A stretch of 64,000 nucleotides of DNA from Gp1-AA133 sp963850425 (GCA_963850425.1 CAWKLF010000007.1:62001-126000), one strand, 5' to 3'; shown: positions 36,940 to 47,900, counted from the first letter of the stretch. A program made the numbers and translations. The notes: a model not told the origin generated them from the letters alone.

Positions 36940-37548
36940 GAAGACGCCCACGCTTTCTCCGCTATTTTGGCTCGATGTTAACGGAAGTTGCGAACGCCGC
37001 CCGCGCGCAGGATTATGAACTCTCTTTTTTGAATTTCTCCAGTCTTTCTTTGGCTGCCATCACTGTCATCGGAGTCGGGTATTCACCATCAAACGCCGCA
37101 CATACAACGTCTGCTTCGATTGTGGGTGGGAATTCGACTTGCCAGACGCGCGCGTGCCCGCGCAATTCCCTACTTCTCGGGCTGCCGCTTAGGACAGGAC
37201 TCCGAGCCGCGATACTAGAGCTTTGATCTAGTTCTTGGGTCGCAATGTTGATTTCACATGTGAGCTATCTTGCTCAGACTCTCCCGCCCACGTCTGTCAT
37301 TCTTGATTATCTTTTGAAGTGTGCGGAGGGAACCGGGAAGCTGAATCGCAGCTCCTTCCTTTAGGTCACTGGTGACGTGTCCTGTTCAGGTTGCAGGCAA
37401 CCCCATCCAGCGAATCAGCACTTTTATCCGTGTCCTGCCGCCCACATTTGCGGCGGAACACGGTCCGATCGAAAGACTCGCGAACATCGCAAGGGGCCAA
37501 CTCCTTCAAGCGGATGATAGGGGCTAGCTCGCCAAACAAGGAGACATC
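36940..37548. other. Intergenic region upstream of the OmpA-family gene
   Basis: About 600 bp with no convincing gene. It must contain the promoter of the OmpA-family gene. A GGTCAC/GTGAC near-palindrome around 37365-37380 is the only symmetric element I noticed. Confidence 0.4.
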
Positions 37549-39216
37549 TTGAAAACTAGTCTTGTGTTAGCTGTCGGAATCACCCTGTCTCTGAGCGCAT
37601 TGGCTCAGACCAATTCTCAGACCACGCTGCCGGTCGAACCCATGAGTTCGACGCCCACGTTCCGGGTGACCGTCACCAGCCGCAATGTCCAAGCCGTTAA
37701 CTATAAGCATCGCAGCGGAGCCTCCAAATTGGATTTCGCGGGTACGGACCTTATGCCTGCGGCCAATGGCGAAGCGAAGGTCGAAAGCAAAAAGGGCTAC
37801 ACCGAAATCGAAGTGGAGTTCGGCAATCTGCAAAAGCCGACTACCTTCGGGAACGAGTATCTGACCTACATCCTTTGGGCAATCTCGCCCGAAGGCCGTG
37901 CAATAAATCTGGGCGAAGTTCTGGTAGGCGACAACCATCGCAGCAAGCTCGACGTGACCACGGACCTGCAGGCTTTCGCACTGATCGTCACCGCGGAACC
38001 TTACTACGCCGTGCGCCAACCCAGCAACGTGGTGGTGCTCGAGAATGTGGTTCGCGAGAACACCAAGGGAAGCACCGAAGCTGTAAACGCAAAATACGAA
38101 CTGTTGGAGCGAGGTGGCTACATTCCTACCGGCTACAAGTTCGATCCGGTCGTGTTGAACACCAGGTTGCCACTCGAATTCTTCGAAGCGCGGAATGCCT
38201 TGCGCATCGCTCAATCCGAGGGTGCCGAGCAGTACGCCAGTGATAGCTACCAGCACGCCGTCAGGTTGATGGATAAGGCCGATGGCTATGCCACGGACAA
38301 ACATATCGACAAGAAGGCGCTCATCGCGACAGCCCGTGAGGCTGTGCAGACTGCCGAAGATGCACGCGCTATCGCAGTCAAGAAGATGGATGATGTACGT
38401 CTGGCAAATGAACGCCAGGCATCAGCCGACGCCCAGGCGCAAACGCAGGAGCAAGCCGATGAGGCCACGCGGCGTAAGGTCCAGGCTGAGTCTGACGCAG
38501 CAAAAGCGCAAGCTGCCAAGGCTCAGGCGGAAACCGACACCTTGAATGCCCAGGCTGCTAACGCTCAGGCCCAGTCTGATGCAGCCAAAGCACGGAATGA
38601 TACTGCGGATGCACAAGCTGCAACCGCGAAGGCCGAGTCCGATCTGGCTGACAGCAAGGCGTCCGCCTCGACTGCCCTCTCAGCAGCCCAGGCTGATGCC
38701 GACCAATCACGCGCCGATACGCTCAAGGCAAGGGAAGCCGCTCAACAGGCCGACGCCGACAAGGCAGCAATGCGAGCAAAGTTGTCCGAGCAACTGAATT
38801 CCATTCTTCAGACGCACGACAGCGCACGCGGCCTGATCGTCAGTATGTCCGACGTCCTATTTGACACGGGCAAGTATTCGCTGAAGCCCGGAGCGCGCGA
38901 GAAACTGTCGAAAGTCGCTGGAATTCTGCTCGCGTATCCGTCTCTGAACATCGAAGTCGGCGGCTATACGGACAATGTCGGCGGCGATGCCATGAACCAA
39001 ACGCTGTCAGAAAATCGTGCACGCTCCGTTCGCGACTACCTGGTCCAGCAAGGCGTCGCAACCAATTCCGTTTCGTCCAGAGGTTTCGGCAACACCCTGC
39101 CGGCAGCCTCGAACGATAGTTCCGCAGGTCGTCAGCAGAACCGGCGCGTGGAACTTCTCGTCTCCGGCGAAGCCATCGGAAAGCCGGTCAACGCCACCAC
39201 GGGAAGCTTGCGCTAA
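37549..39216 (+). CDS. OmpA-family protein with long coiled coil
   Basis: 555-residue envelope protein. Signal peptide (LVLAVGITLSLSALAQ); an N-terminal beta-rich domain (about 30-205); a long Ala/Gln/Asp-rich helical region (about 215-425) built on AQAxADAxKA-like heptads, predicted coiled coil; and a C-terminal OmpA peptidoglycan-binding domain (about 430-545; VLFDTGKYSLKPGAREKL, GGYTDNVGG, NQTLSENRARSVRDYL). It starts at TTG 37549, supported by AAGGAG five bases upstream. It probably spans the periplasm and tethers the outer membrane to the cell wall. A terminator hairpin follows. Confidence 0.88.
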   Translation: MKTSLVLAVGITLSLSALAQTNSQTTLPVEPMSSTPTFRVTVTSRNVQAVNYKHRSGASKLDFAGTDLMPAANGEAKVESKKGYTEIEVEFGNLQKPTTFGNEYLTYILWAISPEGRAINLGEVLVGDNHRSKLDVTTDLQAFALIVTAEPYYAVRQPSNVVVLENVVRENTKGSTEAVNAKYELLERGGYIPTGYKFDPVVLNTRLPLEFFEARNALRIAQSEGAEQYASDSYQHAVRLMDKADGYATDKHIDKKALIATAREAVQTAEDARAIAVKKMDDVRLANERQASADAQAQTQEQADEATRRKVQAESDAAKAQAAKAQAETDTLNAQAANAQAQSDAAKARNDTADAQAATAKAESDLADSKASASTALSAAQADADQSRADTLKAREAAQQADADKAAMRAKLSEQLNSILQTHDSARGLIVSMSDVLFDTGKYSLKPGAREKLSKVAGILLAYPSLNIEVGGYTDNVGGDAMNQTLSENRARSVRDYLVQQGVATNSVSSRGFGNTLPAASNDSSAGRQQNRRVELLVSGEAIGKPVNATTGSLR

Positions 39217-39236
39217 TCATCAACGTAACCAGTGTG

Positions 39237-39267
39237 AGGGGCAGCTTCGAACACAGCTGCCCCTTTC
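39237..39267 (+). terminator. Hairpin terminator after the OmpA-family gene
   Basis: Perfect 10-bp stem AGGGGCAGCT / AGCTGCCCCT with an eight-base loop, followed by a short TTT, 20 bp after the stop. The T-run is short. Confidence 0.7.
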
Positions 39268-39345
39268 ACGCACAAGAAGCAACCATGCTGGGAACCTGGT
39301 TCAGCGCAGTCTGATTACAATCATTGAAGGTATACTTTTTCGGTA

Positions 39346-40884
39346 ATGGCCAATAAAAGACAGAAAAGGCAAGTTAAGACAAAGCCCGCAACTGATTCGG
39401 CGGGCTCAGGGATTGCCGAGTTCGATTCAATTCTCAGAGGCGGATTTCCCCGCAATAGGATGTGTCTGGTTCAAGGCGCCCCCGGTAGCGGAAAAAACCA
39501 CGCTCGCTCTGCAGTTTCTGCTCACGGGAGCGCAACAAGGAGAGAAGGGCGCATACATTACCTTTTCCGAAACAGCCGACGAGCTACGACAGTCGGCCAG
39601 ATCTCACGGGTGGTCGTTAAACGCCCTGGCCATCATCGATTTAACCAAGCTGAGCTCTGAGCTGGGGCTCGAGAAGCAATATACCGTTCTCCATCCCGCT
39701 GACGTGGAACTCGCGGAAACATCCACGGGCCTGCTCCAAAAAATTAAGGTTGTCAGCCCTCAACGTCTGGTGCTCGATTCTCTTACCGAGCTTCGCATGG
39801 TTGCCCGGGACCCTTTGCGTTACCGAAGGCAGATTCTGGCTCTGAAGCAGGCGCTCTCTGAACTCGGCTGCACGGTCCTTTTCCTCGACGACCAGACCGG
39901 GGAAACGGGGGCCGATCTTCTGCTGCAGAGCATCGCTCACAGCGTTATTCAACTCACCAGCGAAGAAACATCCCAGGGGGGTTTACACCGCTGCATTAAG
40001 GTCACGAAGATGCGCGGCGTGCCCTAAATCGAAGGCTACCACGACTTACGCATCGTCACCGGCGGTATAAAGGTCTTTCCCCGCCTGACGGCCCTCGCGC
40101 CGCCCGTTTCTCATCGAATCAATACTGGTCCCGCCCTGACTAGCGGGATGAAGGAACTAGATAACCTGATGGGTGGTCCAATTCCCTGGGGATCTGGCGT
40201 AATGATCGTCGGCACCGCGGGAATCGGCAAATCCTCGCTTGCGGCCCAACTCGCCGCCTCGGCAGCCGATCACGGGAAAAAAGTCTCCATGTATTCGTTT
40301 GAGGAAAGCACGACTACCTTCCTGGGACGTTGCGAAAGATTGGGTATCAGGATTGCACATCACGTCAAAAAGGGTGGAATTGAGCTACAGCGCATCAATC
40401 CATCGCAAATCACTCCCGGGCAAGTCACTCACGACATCAGCACTAGTATCGAACAAAACCATGCCGGGATGGTGGTACTTGACAGCTTAAACGGCTATTT
40501 GCTGGCCATGAACAGCGATCGCTCTTTCGTTTCGCACCTCACGAGCTGCTCGCCTATCTCAACGCGAGAGGAGTAATCACCATTTTGATCTCCTCCCAGC
40601 ACGGGTTTCTCAATGCGGAGCAGACCAGTTTTGAGGCCACCTATCTGGCCGATCTGGTTATCCTGTTGCGCTATTTTGAGGCGCAAGGAAGTGTCCGGCA
40701 GGCGATATCGGTCGTAAAGAACCGAAGCGGAGCAAACGAACGAACCATCCGGGAATTTGAGCTGGGAAAGCAGGGTATCCAAATCGGTGCGCCTTTGACG
40801 AAATTTCAAGGAGTCCTGACCGGTAACCCCGAATTCTCCGGCAAAGTAGGAACCTTGATTCGAGAGCAGGATGAAAAAACCTAA
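39346..40884 (+). pseudogene. KaiC-like ATPase gene with two frameshifts and a stop
   Basis: Conceptual product is a double-RecA-domain KaiC-like ATPase of about 510 residues. Domain 1 starts DSILRGGFPRNRMCLVQG with Walker A GAPGSGK; domain 2 has ELDNLMGG and GTAGIGKSSLAAQL. Three lesions break it. A run of six A (39492-39497) inside the first Walker A codes in frame with five A. An in-frame TAA at 40025-40027 sits between MRGVP and IEGYHDLRI. One base is missing near 40538-40541, just before HELLAYLNARGV. Either it is a decaying pseudogene or some of these are sequencing errors. The downstream kinase overlaps its end, an arrangement often seen for intact kaiC-kinase pairs. Confidence 0.8.
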
Positions 40885-42133
40885 ACATCCTTCGGTGGTC
40901 AAAGGCGAGGTTCTCCTTTGCGCACCTTTCGGCAAAGACGCTGAGATACTGACAGAGATTGTCTCCCCTGAAGGCCTCCGCGTCATTCATTGCGCATCTC
41001 TGAACGAACTGGCGCATCGATTTTCTGAACGGACTGATTTTATTCTGTTGACCGAAGAGGCGTTGGTTTCTTCGTCGTTTCAAGGGTTTCAAGGAGGCCT
41101 CCGAAAGCAAGAGCGTTGGTCTGACGTACCCATCGTCCTCTTGGCAAGCGCGGGCGTAACGGCCTTGAGTCGGACGACGCAGTTCGTGTCCAAACTGGGG
41201 GCCGACGCCAATATCTCAATCCTCGAACGACCGGTTCGCGTACCGATGATTCATAGTGTCGTACGGACCGCTAAGCGAGCGCGAAACCGCCAGCGTGAAG
41301 TTCAACGCCTTCTATCACAGGAGAGAGATTACGCATCAAGGTTGCGAACGGCACGCGATGAACTGGACCAGCGTGTCAAAGAACGCACTTCCGAGCTGTC
41401 CCATACCAATCTTGATCTGACCCGAGAAATAAAGGAGCGGGAACGCGCCGAACGCGCTCTGCGAAACCTGTCAGCAAAAGTTCTCACCATCCAGGACGAG
41501 GAACGCCGACGTATTGCTCGTGACCTTCATGACGGAGTTGGCCAGACCCTGACAGCGGCAATCATGGCAGTTTCTCAGGCAATTTCTTGTCCAGACCCCT
41601 TGCCGGCCGGATGCCAATCCGGTTTACGAGAAGTGCAACATCACCTGCAACAAGCTGCCGGGGAGGTGCGAACCGTTTCCTATCTGTTGCATCCTCCACT
41701 CCTCGACGAAAGTGGCCTTTTGTCCGCCGTGCGGTGGTATACCGAGGGGTTCTCGAAACGTAGCAAGTTGAAGCTGAAACTTGAACTCGATGAGCGGACG
41801 GAACGCTTCGGGCAGGATGTTGAGACCGGACTGTTCAGAATCCTCCAGGAAGCTTTAACGAATGTGCATCGCCATTCCGGAGCGGAAGCCGTCCACATCA
41901 AAATCACGTCAAGCAACGGACGTTTAACCTTGAGTATAAAAGACAACGGTAAAGGTATTCCGTCGGACGCGCTGCGAATGACGCCCAACGGACGTCAAGG
42001 CGTCGGCCTGTCGAGTATGCGGGAACGCAGTGCGCTTTTAGGAGGCACCTTTAATGTCGCCACCAATCGCCGCGGTACCTTGATCGCGGTTTCGGTTCCA
42101 CTTCAAATCCGGAAAAGTTCCCTCTCCGCTTAG
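40871..42133 (+). CDS. NarL-type soluble histidine kinase with receiver-like N terminus
   Basis: 420 residues. The N-terminal 140 look like a degenerate receiver/PAS-like domain (GEVLLCAPFGKDAEILTEIV, DVPIVLLAS); a coiled coil (about 140-200) follows, then HisKA_3 with RIARDLHDGVGQTL (His220) and HATPase_c (QEALTNVHRHSGA, DNGKGIP, GVGLSSMRERSALLGG). There is no membrane segment. The start lies inside the 3' end of the KaiC-like pseudogene, so it was once translationally coupled to it. No response regulator gene adjoins it. Confidence 0.88.
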   Translation: MKKPKHPSVVKGEVLLCAPFGKDAEILTEIVSPEGLRVIHCASLNELAHRFSERTDFILLTEEALVSSSFQGFQGGLRKQERWSDVPIVLLASAGVTALSRTTQFVSKLGADANISILERPVRVPMIHSVVRTAKRARNRQREVQRLLSQERDYASRLRTARDELDQRVKERTSELSHTNLDLTREIKERERAERALRNLSAKVLTIQDEERRRIARDLHDGVGQTLTAAIMAVSQAISCPDPLPAGCQSGLREVQHHLQQAAGEVRTVSYLLHPPLLDESGLLSAVRWYTEGFSKRSKLKLKLELDERTERFGQDVETGLFRILQEALTNVHRHSGAEAVHIKITSSNGRLTLSIKDNGKGIPSDALRMTPNGRQGVGLSSMRERSALLGGTFNVATNRRGTLIAVSVPLQIRKSSLSA

Positions 42134-42427
42134 CAATGCGCCGATTCGCCTGCCTACAACGAAGCATCCGAGGAACACACCTGTTCCAGGAAGAAAGTTT
42201 TTGTTGAAGTCTCCCGATGACCGTAACAGAAGATTGTTAGCGTGGGTTTGCAACCCATGAGATGCCGCATCGAATCGGATAGTGAGATGCTTTGGATTGG
42301 GGTCACAATATCCAATATAAGCACGGAGACGGCAACTAGCCTGAAATCCCCCGGTTTGTAACCACATAAGCCGCAAAGCTTCCCAGCCAATGCCCTCCCT
42401 TGCACTCCGACGCTAGAATGTGGATTG

Positions 42428-43204
42428 ATGTTTAAAATCGCTAGCTGGAATTTGAATTCTGTTCGCTCTCGGCTGACCCATGTCACGGCGTGGCTGAAAG
42501 TTCGCGAACCGGATGTATTGTTGCTGCAGGAATTAAAGGGGACCGAGTTCCCGTCCGAAACCTTCCAGTCGCTTGGCTACGAAAGTGTCGCGGTCACGCA
42601 GAAGGCCTATAACGGGGTTGCGATTCTGTCGCGACATCCGATGAAGACGATTGCCAAGGCTCTCGTCGGAGACGATTCCGACAGTCATGCGCGTTTCTTG
42701 GAGACGATTATCAACGGCATCCGCATCGTCAATATTTATGCTCCAAATGGCAATCCGGTAGGGAGTGACAGGTTTGCCTACAAGTTAGCTTGGATGGATC
42801 GACTGACTCAGCAGATGATTAGATGGAAGCAGGACGATGTGCCGACGCTGATAGGCGGTGACTTCAACGTGATTCCTGAGGACATCGACTGTCACAAGCC
42901 GTCTTCGTGGGAGCACGATGCTTTGTTTCAGCCGGAGCCGCGAGCCCGCTATCGTGCGATGTTGGGTATTGGCTATACCGATGCGTTCCGGTCGTTGCAC
43001 GTGGGCGAAACAGGACATTTCACATTTTGGGATTACTTTCGGCAGGCGTTCCAAAACAATCGAGGCATACGGATCGATCACTTCTTATTGTCTCCAACGC
43101 TGGCAGCTCGACTGGAAAGCTGCGAAATCGATAAGGGACCTCGGGGGCAGGAAAAACCCTCTGACCACACCCCCATAATCGTCACGCTATCCGATTTGCC
43201 ATAA
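42428..43204 (+). CDS. xth: Exodeoxyribonuclease III
   Basis: 258-residue AP endonuclease/3'-5' exonuclease of the exonuclease III family. Motifs in order: KIASWNLNSVRSRL, LLLQELKG (metal-binding Glu), RIVNIYAPNG, GGDFNVIPEDID (catalytic Asp/Asn), GIRIDHFLLS and PSDHTPI (Asp-His pair). Full length for the family. The start is ATG 42428, with TTG 42425 directly before it. It acts on abasic sites in base-excision repair (family knowledge). Confidence 0.93.
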   Translation: MFKIASWNLNSVRSRLTHVTAWLKVREPDVLLLQELKGTEFPSETFQSLGYESVAVTQKAYNGVAILSRHPMKTIAKALVGDDSDSHARFLETIINGIRIVNIYAPNGNPVGSDRFAYKLAWMDRLTQQMIRWKQDDVPTLIGGDFNVIPEDIDCHKPSSWEHDALFQPEPRARYRAMLGIGYTDAFRSLHVGETGHFTFWDYFRQAFQNNRGIRIDHFLLSPTLAARLESCEIDKGPRGQEKPSDHTPIIVTLSDLP

Positions 43205-43394
43205 TCTCGTGTGCGGACGGTACAGGTTGTCACATCGGGCGACGACGCTTCTTCTCCTCGGATTGCGCTTGTGCCGCCGGATGCTTGGCGCTGGGTCGCG
43301 AAGGTCATGAGATCGTCGCGCGTGGTATGCATCCGTTTCTGTTCTGTGGCTCATCCAATTCGAGACTCGAACGTCCAAGCTCCGCAAAAGGCTT

Positions 43395-43865
43395 ATGCAA
43401 AAAGGCGCAGCTTCAGCAATTACATTCGGCGTTGCTTTGGCAGGCTTCTGGGACGGCATCACACTGCATTCGATCCTGCAATGGCATCACATGCTCTCCA
43501 GTAAAATTTCAACCTCCGACATGCAGGGAATGCAGACCAACATGGCCGCGGATGGATGGTTCGACTTATTCTGCTGGGGTGTGACAATCGTGGGAATCGT
43601 GCTGCTATTCCGAGAAGCGAAAGGCGGACTGCGACTCTCAGCCAGACAGTACACGGGATGGATTCTGATTGGCGGCGGACTCTTTAACTTCGTGGAAGGA
43701 TTGATCGACCACCAGTTGCTGGGCATCCATCATGTTCACCCTCATTCCCACTGGCTGGCATGGGACATCGGCTTTCTCTTAATTGGGGGTCTCTTGCTTA
43801 TCGGGATGGGTTGGCTGCTCAAGCGCGAGCCGCCGAAATTGGCGGTTCAACGTCGTGCTGCGTAA
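43395..43865 (+). CDS. DUF2243-family membrane protein
   Basis: 156 residues with four predicted membrane helices. The family pattern is visible in GVALAGFWDGITLHSILQWH, GGGLFNFVEGLIDHQLLG and HHVHPHSHWLAWDIGFL, with several His in or near the membrane that could bind metal or haem (inference). Function unknown. Confidence 0.8.
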   Translation: MQKGAASAITFGVALAGFWDGITLHSILQWHHMLSSKISTSDMQGMQTNMAADGWFDLFCWGVTIVGIVLLFREAKGGLRLSARQYTGWILIGGGLFNFVEGLIDHQLLGIHHVHPHSHWLAWDIGFLLIGGLLLIGMGWLLKREPPKLAVQRRAA

Positions 43866-44059
43866 AAGCTGCTGAAGGCATCTAGGCATCGAGGTTGAAT
43901 TGCTCTCAGCCCTCTGTATAGAAGCCCTTCCTCACACGCCAAAGCGCATCCATCCCATTGAAAATGAGGACACGGTTCGCCGATCATGTAACCGTGGGCG
44001 ATCGGGCGTAGGTGATTTTGCCCGTCGTTCAAGAGGCTTTTCACTAATTCTTTTAAACA

Positions 44060-44216
44060 TGGTGGCCCGGGATGGAGTTGAGCCGCCGAAGCCAGCCTTT
44101 TCAGCGCTGTATTCTCTGAGGCTAAACCCTTTTTTAAGCAACAACTTAATTCGTCAGGGTGGCGACATTATTGTGACCACTCTGTGACCAGCGCCGATGT
44201 TCGCCTAAGCGTCGGC
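44060..44216 (-). repeat. Left att-like repeat: 3' half of tRNA-Phe plus flank
   Basis: Read on the minus strand, 44060-44104 gives an anticodon loop CTGAAAA, stem GGCTG, a variable loop, a T-arm with CTCAACT and the acceptor strand CCGGGCC-ACCA: a decayed 3' half of tRNA-Phe(GAA). The 5' half is absent. Homology to the copy at 60032-60176 continues to 44216, including an identical 25-base block (from 44171) and CGCCTAAGCGTCGGC. This fits one end of an integrated element. Confidence 0.75.
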
Positions 44217-44260
44217 ACATGCGATAAAGAAAAGTGGTTGAGAGGAGCTGATCCAAATCG

Positions 44261-44608
44261 TTACCCAATGCCCGCAAGAGCCTGTCTGACTGTACTCACC
44301 CACAAAGGTGGATCGTCTGCCCGTAAATTGTAATCTGCTCCGATCAGATCTTGGTCGCGCTGACGAAGAGACGCAACAATGGGAACTCCAGGCAGAGTCT
44401 TGCGGAAATGAACCGCAAGGTCACATCGTTCTTCCCACGGAGCTCCGTGCCCTATCAGGACGACGCCCACTGATTCATGCGAGAGGTCGAGATTGCGCGC
44501 GGCGCGCGAACCGAGAGCAGAGATTACTGGATGTCCAAGTGATTGCAGGATCTCATCACGGACTGACAACAGACTCTCGCGAAACTCAACCTGCACTATC
44601 GTCGTCAT
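44261..44608 (-). CDS. Receiver-like small protein
   Basis: 115 residues resembling a response-regulator receiver fold with alternating hydrophobic strands and helices (VQVEFRESLLSVRDEIL, SVGVVLIGHGAP, GVPIVASLRQRD), but the phospho-acceptor Asp position reads IGHGAP. Degenerate receivers of this kind are my best guess. ATG 44608 follows AGGAAG. It is the last gene of the minus-strand efflux operon, after a hairpin. Confidence 0.6.
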   Translation of the reverse strand: MTTIVQVEFRESLLSVRDEILQSLGHPVISALGSRAARNLDLSHESVGVVLIGHGAPWEERCDLAVHFRKTLPGVPIVASLRQRDQDLIGADYNLRADDPPLWVSTVRQALAGIG

Positions 44609-44641
44609 GGTCTTCCTGAAGGCGTGTCCTTCGGAACCGTT

Positions 44642-44662
44642 TTGCGCCGAGACTCGGCGCAA
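44642..44662 (-). terminator. Hairpin between the small membrane gene and the receiver-like gene
   Basis: Nine-bp perfect stem TTGCGCCGA / TCGGCGCAA with a three-base loop. No T-tract follows on the minus strand, so termination is uncertain; it may separate the last gene from the efflux operon. Confidence 0.45.
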
Positions 44663-44673
44663 CCTTGCGTTCT

Positions 44674-44763
44674 TCAGGTAGGGACGCCAAGTTTTGGCAG
44701 TAGCCATTGTGTCAGGACCACGTAGGCAATAAGGAACACGACTCCCCAAATCCAATTGGGCAT
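44674..44763 (-). CDS. 29-residue single-pass membrane peptide
   Basis: A 30-codon frame starting MPNWIWGVVFLIAYVV and ending LPKLGVPT. Trp-rich N terminus, one membrane helix and a short polar tail. AGGAGA lies nine bases upstream of the ATG, and it begins 12 bp after the DUF2892 stop in the same direction. The strong ribosome binding site and hydrophobic pattern make translation likely. Function unknown; perhaps a subunit or regulator of a nearby membrane protein. Confidence 0.6.
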   Translation of the reverse strand: MPNWIWGVVFLIAYVVLTQWLLPKLGVPT

Positions 44764-44775
44764 GTTCTTTCTCTC

Positions 44776-44964
44776 CTATCTGCCAACTCCAAGTTTACGC
44801 AGGAAGGTCATCATCGGGCACCAGTTTGTGAATCCGGACTGAAACAGGTTCAATCCGACAAAAGCAGTGAAGAGATACCAGTACGGACTCACGTAATGTC
44901 CGAGCGCCAGGGACAGCAGGATAAGGCTGCCAGCGATCAAACGAAGTGTACGTTCTACGGTCAT
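44776..44964 (-). CDS. DUF2892-family small membrane protein
   Basis: 62 residues with two membrane helices (LRLIAGSLILLSLALGHYV and YLFTAFVGLNLFQSGFTNWCPMM). The NxFQSGFTxWCPM signature is that of DUF2892/YgaP-like membrane domains, often found beside rhodanese or sulfur-handling genes. AAGGAG precedes the ATG. It follows the RND pump by 28 bp. Confidence 0.8.
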   Translation of the reverse strand: MTVERTLRLIAGSLILLSLALGHYVSPYWYLFTAFVGLNLFQSGFTNWCPMMTFLRKLGVGR

Positions 44965-44992
44965 AATAGTTCTCCTTGAAAACGAGCCGGCC

Positions 44993-47900
44993 CTACGCAA
45001 TTTCGCAATGCGGTGTTTCACATTCGGCCACATTTTCGGGCGAATGCGGATGCAAGGGCGGCAGCGAGTGTCCCCTTTGAGAGAGGTAATAAAGGACCGG
45101 CACCGCCATCCGGGACAGAACGGTGGATGCCACCTCTCCAGCCATCAAGGACAGCGCCAGGCCCTGAAAAATCGGATCGAACAGAATCACGCTCGCACCT
45201 ACCACGACTGCCGCCGCTGTTAGCAGCATTGGGCGGAAGCGCACCGCGCCCGCATCGACAACGGCATCCTCCAAGGACATACCTTGCGAACGACGGAGTT
45301 CAATGAAATCGACGAGAATAATGGAATTCCGCACGATAATCCCGGCTCCAGCAATGAAGCCGATCATCGAAGTCGCCGTGAAGAAGGCACCCATCAATGC
45401 GTGTGCGGGCAGGATGCCAACCAGGGTGAGGGGGATCGGTGCCATGATCACGAGCGGCGTGACGAACGATCGGAACCAGCCGACAACTAAGACATAGATA
45501 AGGACCAGCACAGCGGCAAACGCTAGTCCCAAATCGCGAAACACTTCCACCGTGATGTGCCACTCACCATCCCACTTCATGGACAAGCGGTCAGAGCGGT
45601 CAGGCATCGTTGTGCCTTTGTATTGCTTTACCGCGTAGCCATCGGCCAATTTGATTTTGTCGATGGCATCGCTCATCTTCATGATGGCGTAAACAGGGCT
45701 CTCTTCCCCGCCCGCCACATCGCCGGTCACGTAAACGACTGGTTGCAGGTTCTTGCGATAGACACTTGTATCAATCGTTGTTTGCCGCAGATCCGTGACC
45801 TCTTGCAGCGCGATCTGCCCTCCGGAGGCAGTGGGCAGTTTTAGGTTTTCGAGGTTCTCGATTCCTGAGCGGTCGGAGCGCGCCAAACGCACCTCGATTG
45901 GCACGTCTTCGCGGGAGTTCGGATCGTGCAGGAGTCCGGCGCTTGCGCCGCTCAGTCCCACTTGTAGCGTGCGCGTCACATCAGCGGGGGAAATGCCGTG
46001 GAGTGCCGCTTTATCAAGATCGACTTTCAGGTCATACTTGGTCTGCGGATCTTCAACATACCAGTCCACATCCACGACGCCAGGCGTTTGTTGAAAGACC
46101 TTCTTAATCTGGGCCGCCAATTCGATTTGACTCTTGTAATCGGGCCCGTAGACTTCCGCCACGAGGGTCTGCAGTACCGGAGGACCAGGAGGCACTTCAG
46201 CAACCTTGATGCGTGCCCCAAAGGGCTGGGCGATCTTGTCCAGTTCGGGGCGGAGCCGTCGTGCAATCTCGTGGCTCTGCGCTTTGCGATCATGGCGTGA
46301 CAGCAGGTTTACCTGAATGTCGGCCTGATTCGGTTTACGACGCAAGAAGTAATGCCGCACCAATCCGTTGAAGTTGTAGGGCCCCGATGTACCGGCATAG
46401 ATCTGATAGTTAGTGACTTCGGGTTGCTGGCCAAGATAGTTCCCGAGCGCCTGCGCAACACGAGTCGTTTGCTCCAGCGGAGTTCCGTCGGGCATGTCAA
46501 TAATGACCTGGAACTCGCTCTTGTTGTCGAAGGGGAGCATCTTCACCCGCACCCATTTCAAGGGCACGAATGCAACTGCCGCCAGCAACAACATCACAAC
46601 TCCGCCCAGAAACATCCAGCGGCGACGAGCGTCGAGTATCAGCGGATTCATCACGCGGCGATACAAACGAGTCGTCCAGCCTTCGGTCTCATGCTTATCG
46701 TGGCCGCCCTCGCCTGCGTAGTTTCGAAGCAACCGCAGAGCTGCCCAGGGCGAGACCACGAAGGCCACCATCAAGGAAAACAGCATGGCTGCCGACGCTC
46801 CCACGGGAATCGGTCGCATGTATGGGCCCATCAGGCCGCGGACGAAGGCCATCGGTAGGATGGCACCGATCACTGCGAACGTGGCGAGGATCGTCGGGTT
46901 GCCGACCTCGTCCACTGCCTCAACAGCCACTTCTGCGAGTGGACGTCCACGGCTGCCAGGCAAACGGAAGTGGCGGACGATGTTCTCCACCACCACAATG
47001 GCGTCGTCGACCAGAATCCCGATAGAGAAGATCAGAGCAAACAGTGTGACCCGGTTGAGCGTGTATCCGTAGAGATAAAAGACGGCCAAGGTAAGGGCCA
47101 ATGTGACCGGCACCGCCAGGAGCACCACCCCGGATTCACGCCAACCAAGTGCCAATGCGATCAGCAGAGTCACCGACAGCGTTGCGATCAGCAGGTGCTT
47201 CAACAGCTCGTTCGACTTGTCTTTCGCAGTCTCGCCATAGTTCCGCGTGATGGTGATGTCTAGATCGTTCGGCAACACATAGCCATGAAGAGAAGAGACC
47301 TTCTCCAGAACTCGTTCGGAGATAATCGTCGCGTTGGTGCCTTTCCGCTTGGCGAGCGTGATTGTAACCGCGGGATATTCCGCGCCTGCCGTCTGGCCTG
47401 TACCACCGCGAGCGTTCGCAAACATCACATAGCTGTTCGGCTCAGCGGGGCCGTCTTCCAACTTCCCCACCACATCGCGCAAGTAGACCGGGCGACTCGC
47501 ATGGACTCCGACTACCACCTGCTGCAAGTCCTCGGTCCGGGTGAAGAACCTCCCGGCCTCGACCTGGAATTCCCGGTTATCGCGGGCAAAGCTGCCCACG
47601 TCACTGCGACTATTCGCGCTCTGGAGTTGATTCGCGACTGCTGCTGGCGTGAGGCCATAAGCGGCTAGACGCTGCGTATCCAAAACCACTCGTACCTGCC
47701 GGGGTTGGCCTCCTATGATCGACGTTTCGGAAACATCATCGAGTTGTTTGAGAGAGTTTTCCAACTCCCCGGCGATGCGTCGCAGATGATACGAGTCATA
47801 GTTCTTGCCCCACAGCGTGAGTGCCATGATGGGGACATCATTGATCGATCGCACCTTGATGATCGGTTGTGAAACTCCCGGCGGGATGCGGTCGAAGTTG

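Noticed and set aside
36391..36951. 186-codon minus-strand frame
   Set aside because: It covers the better supported 36730-36939 gene antisense and has no recognisable domain.
44261..44608. Similarity of the GHGAP stretch to chelatase (CbiX-like) GHGS motifs
   Set aside because: The surrounding sequence fits a degenerate receiver fold better and the second chelatase His is missing.
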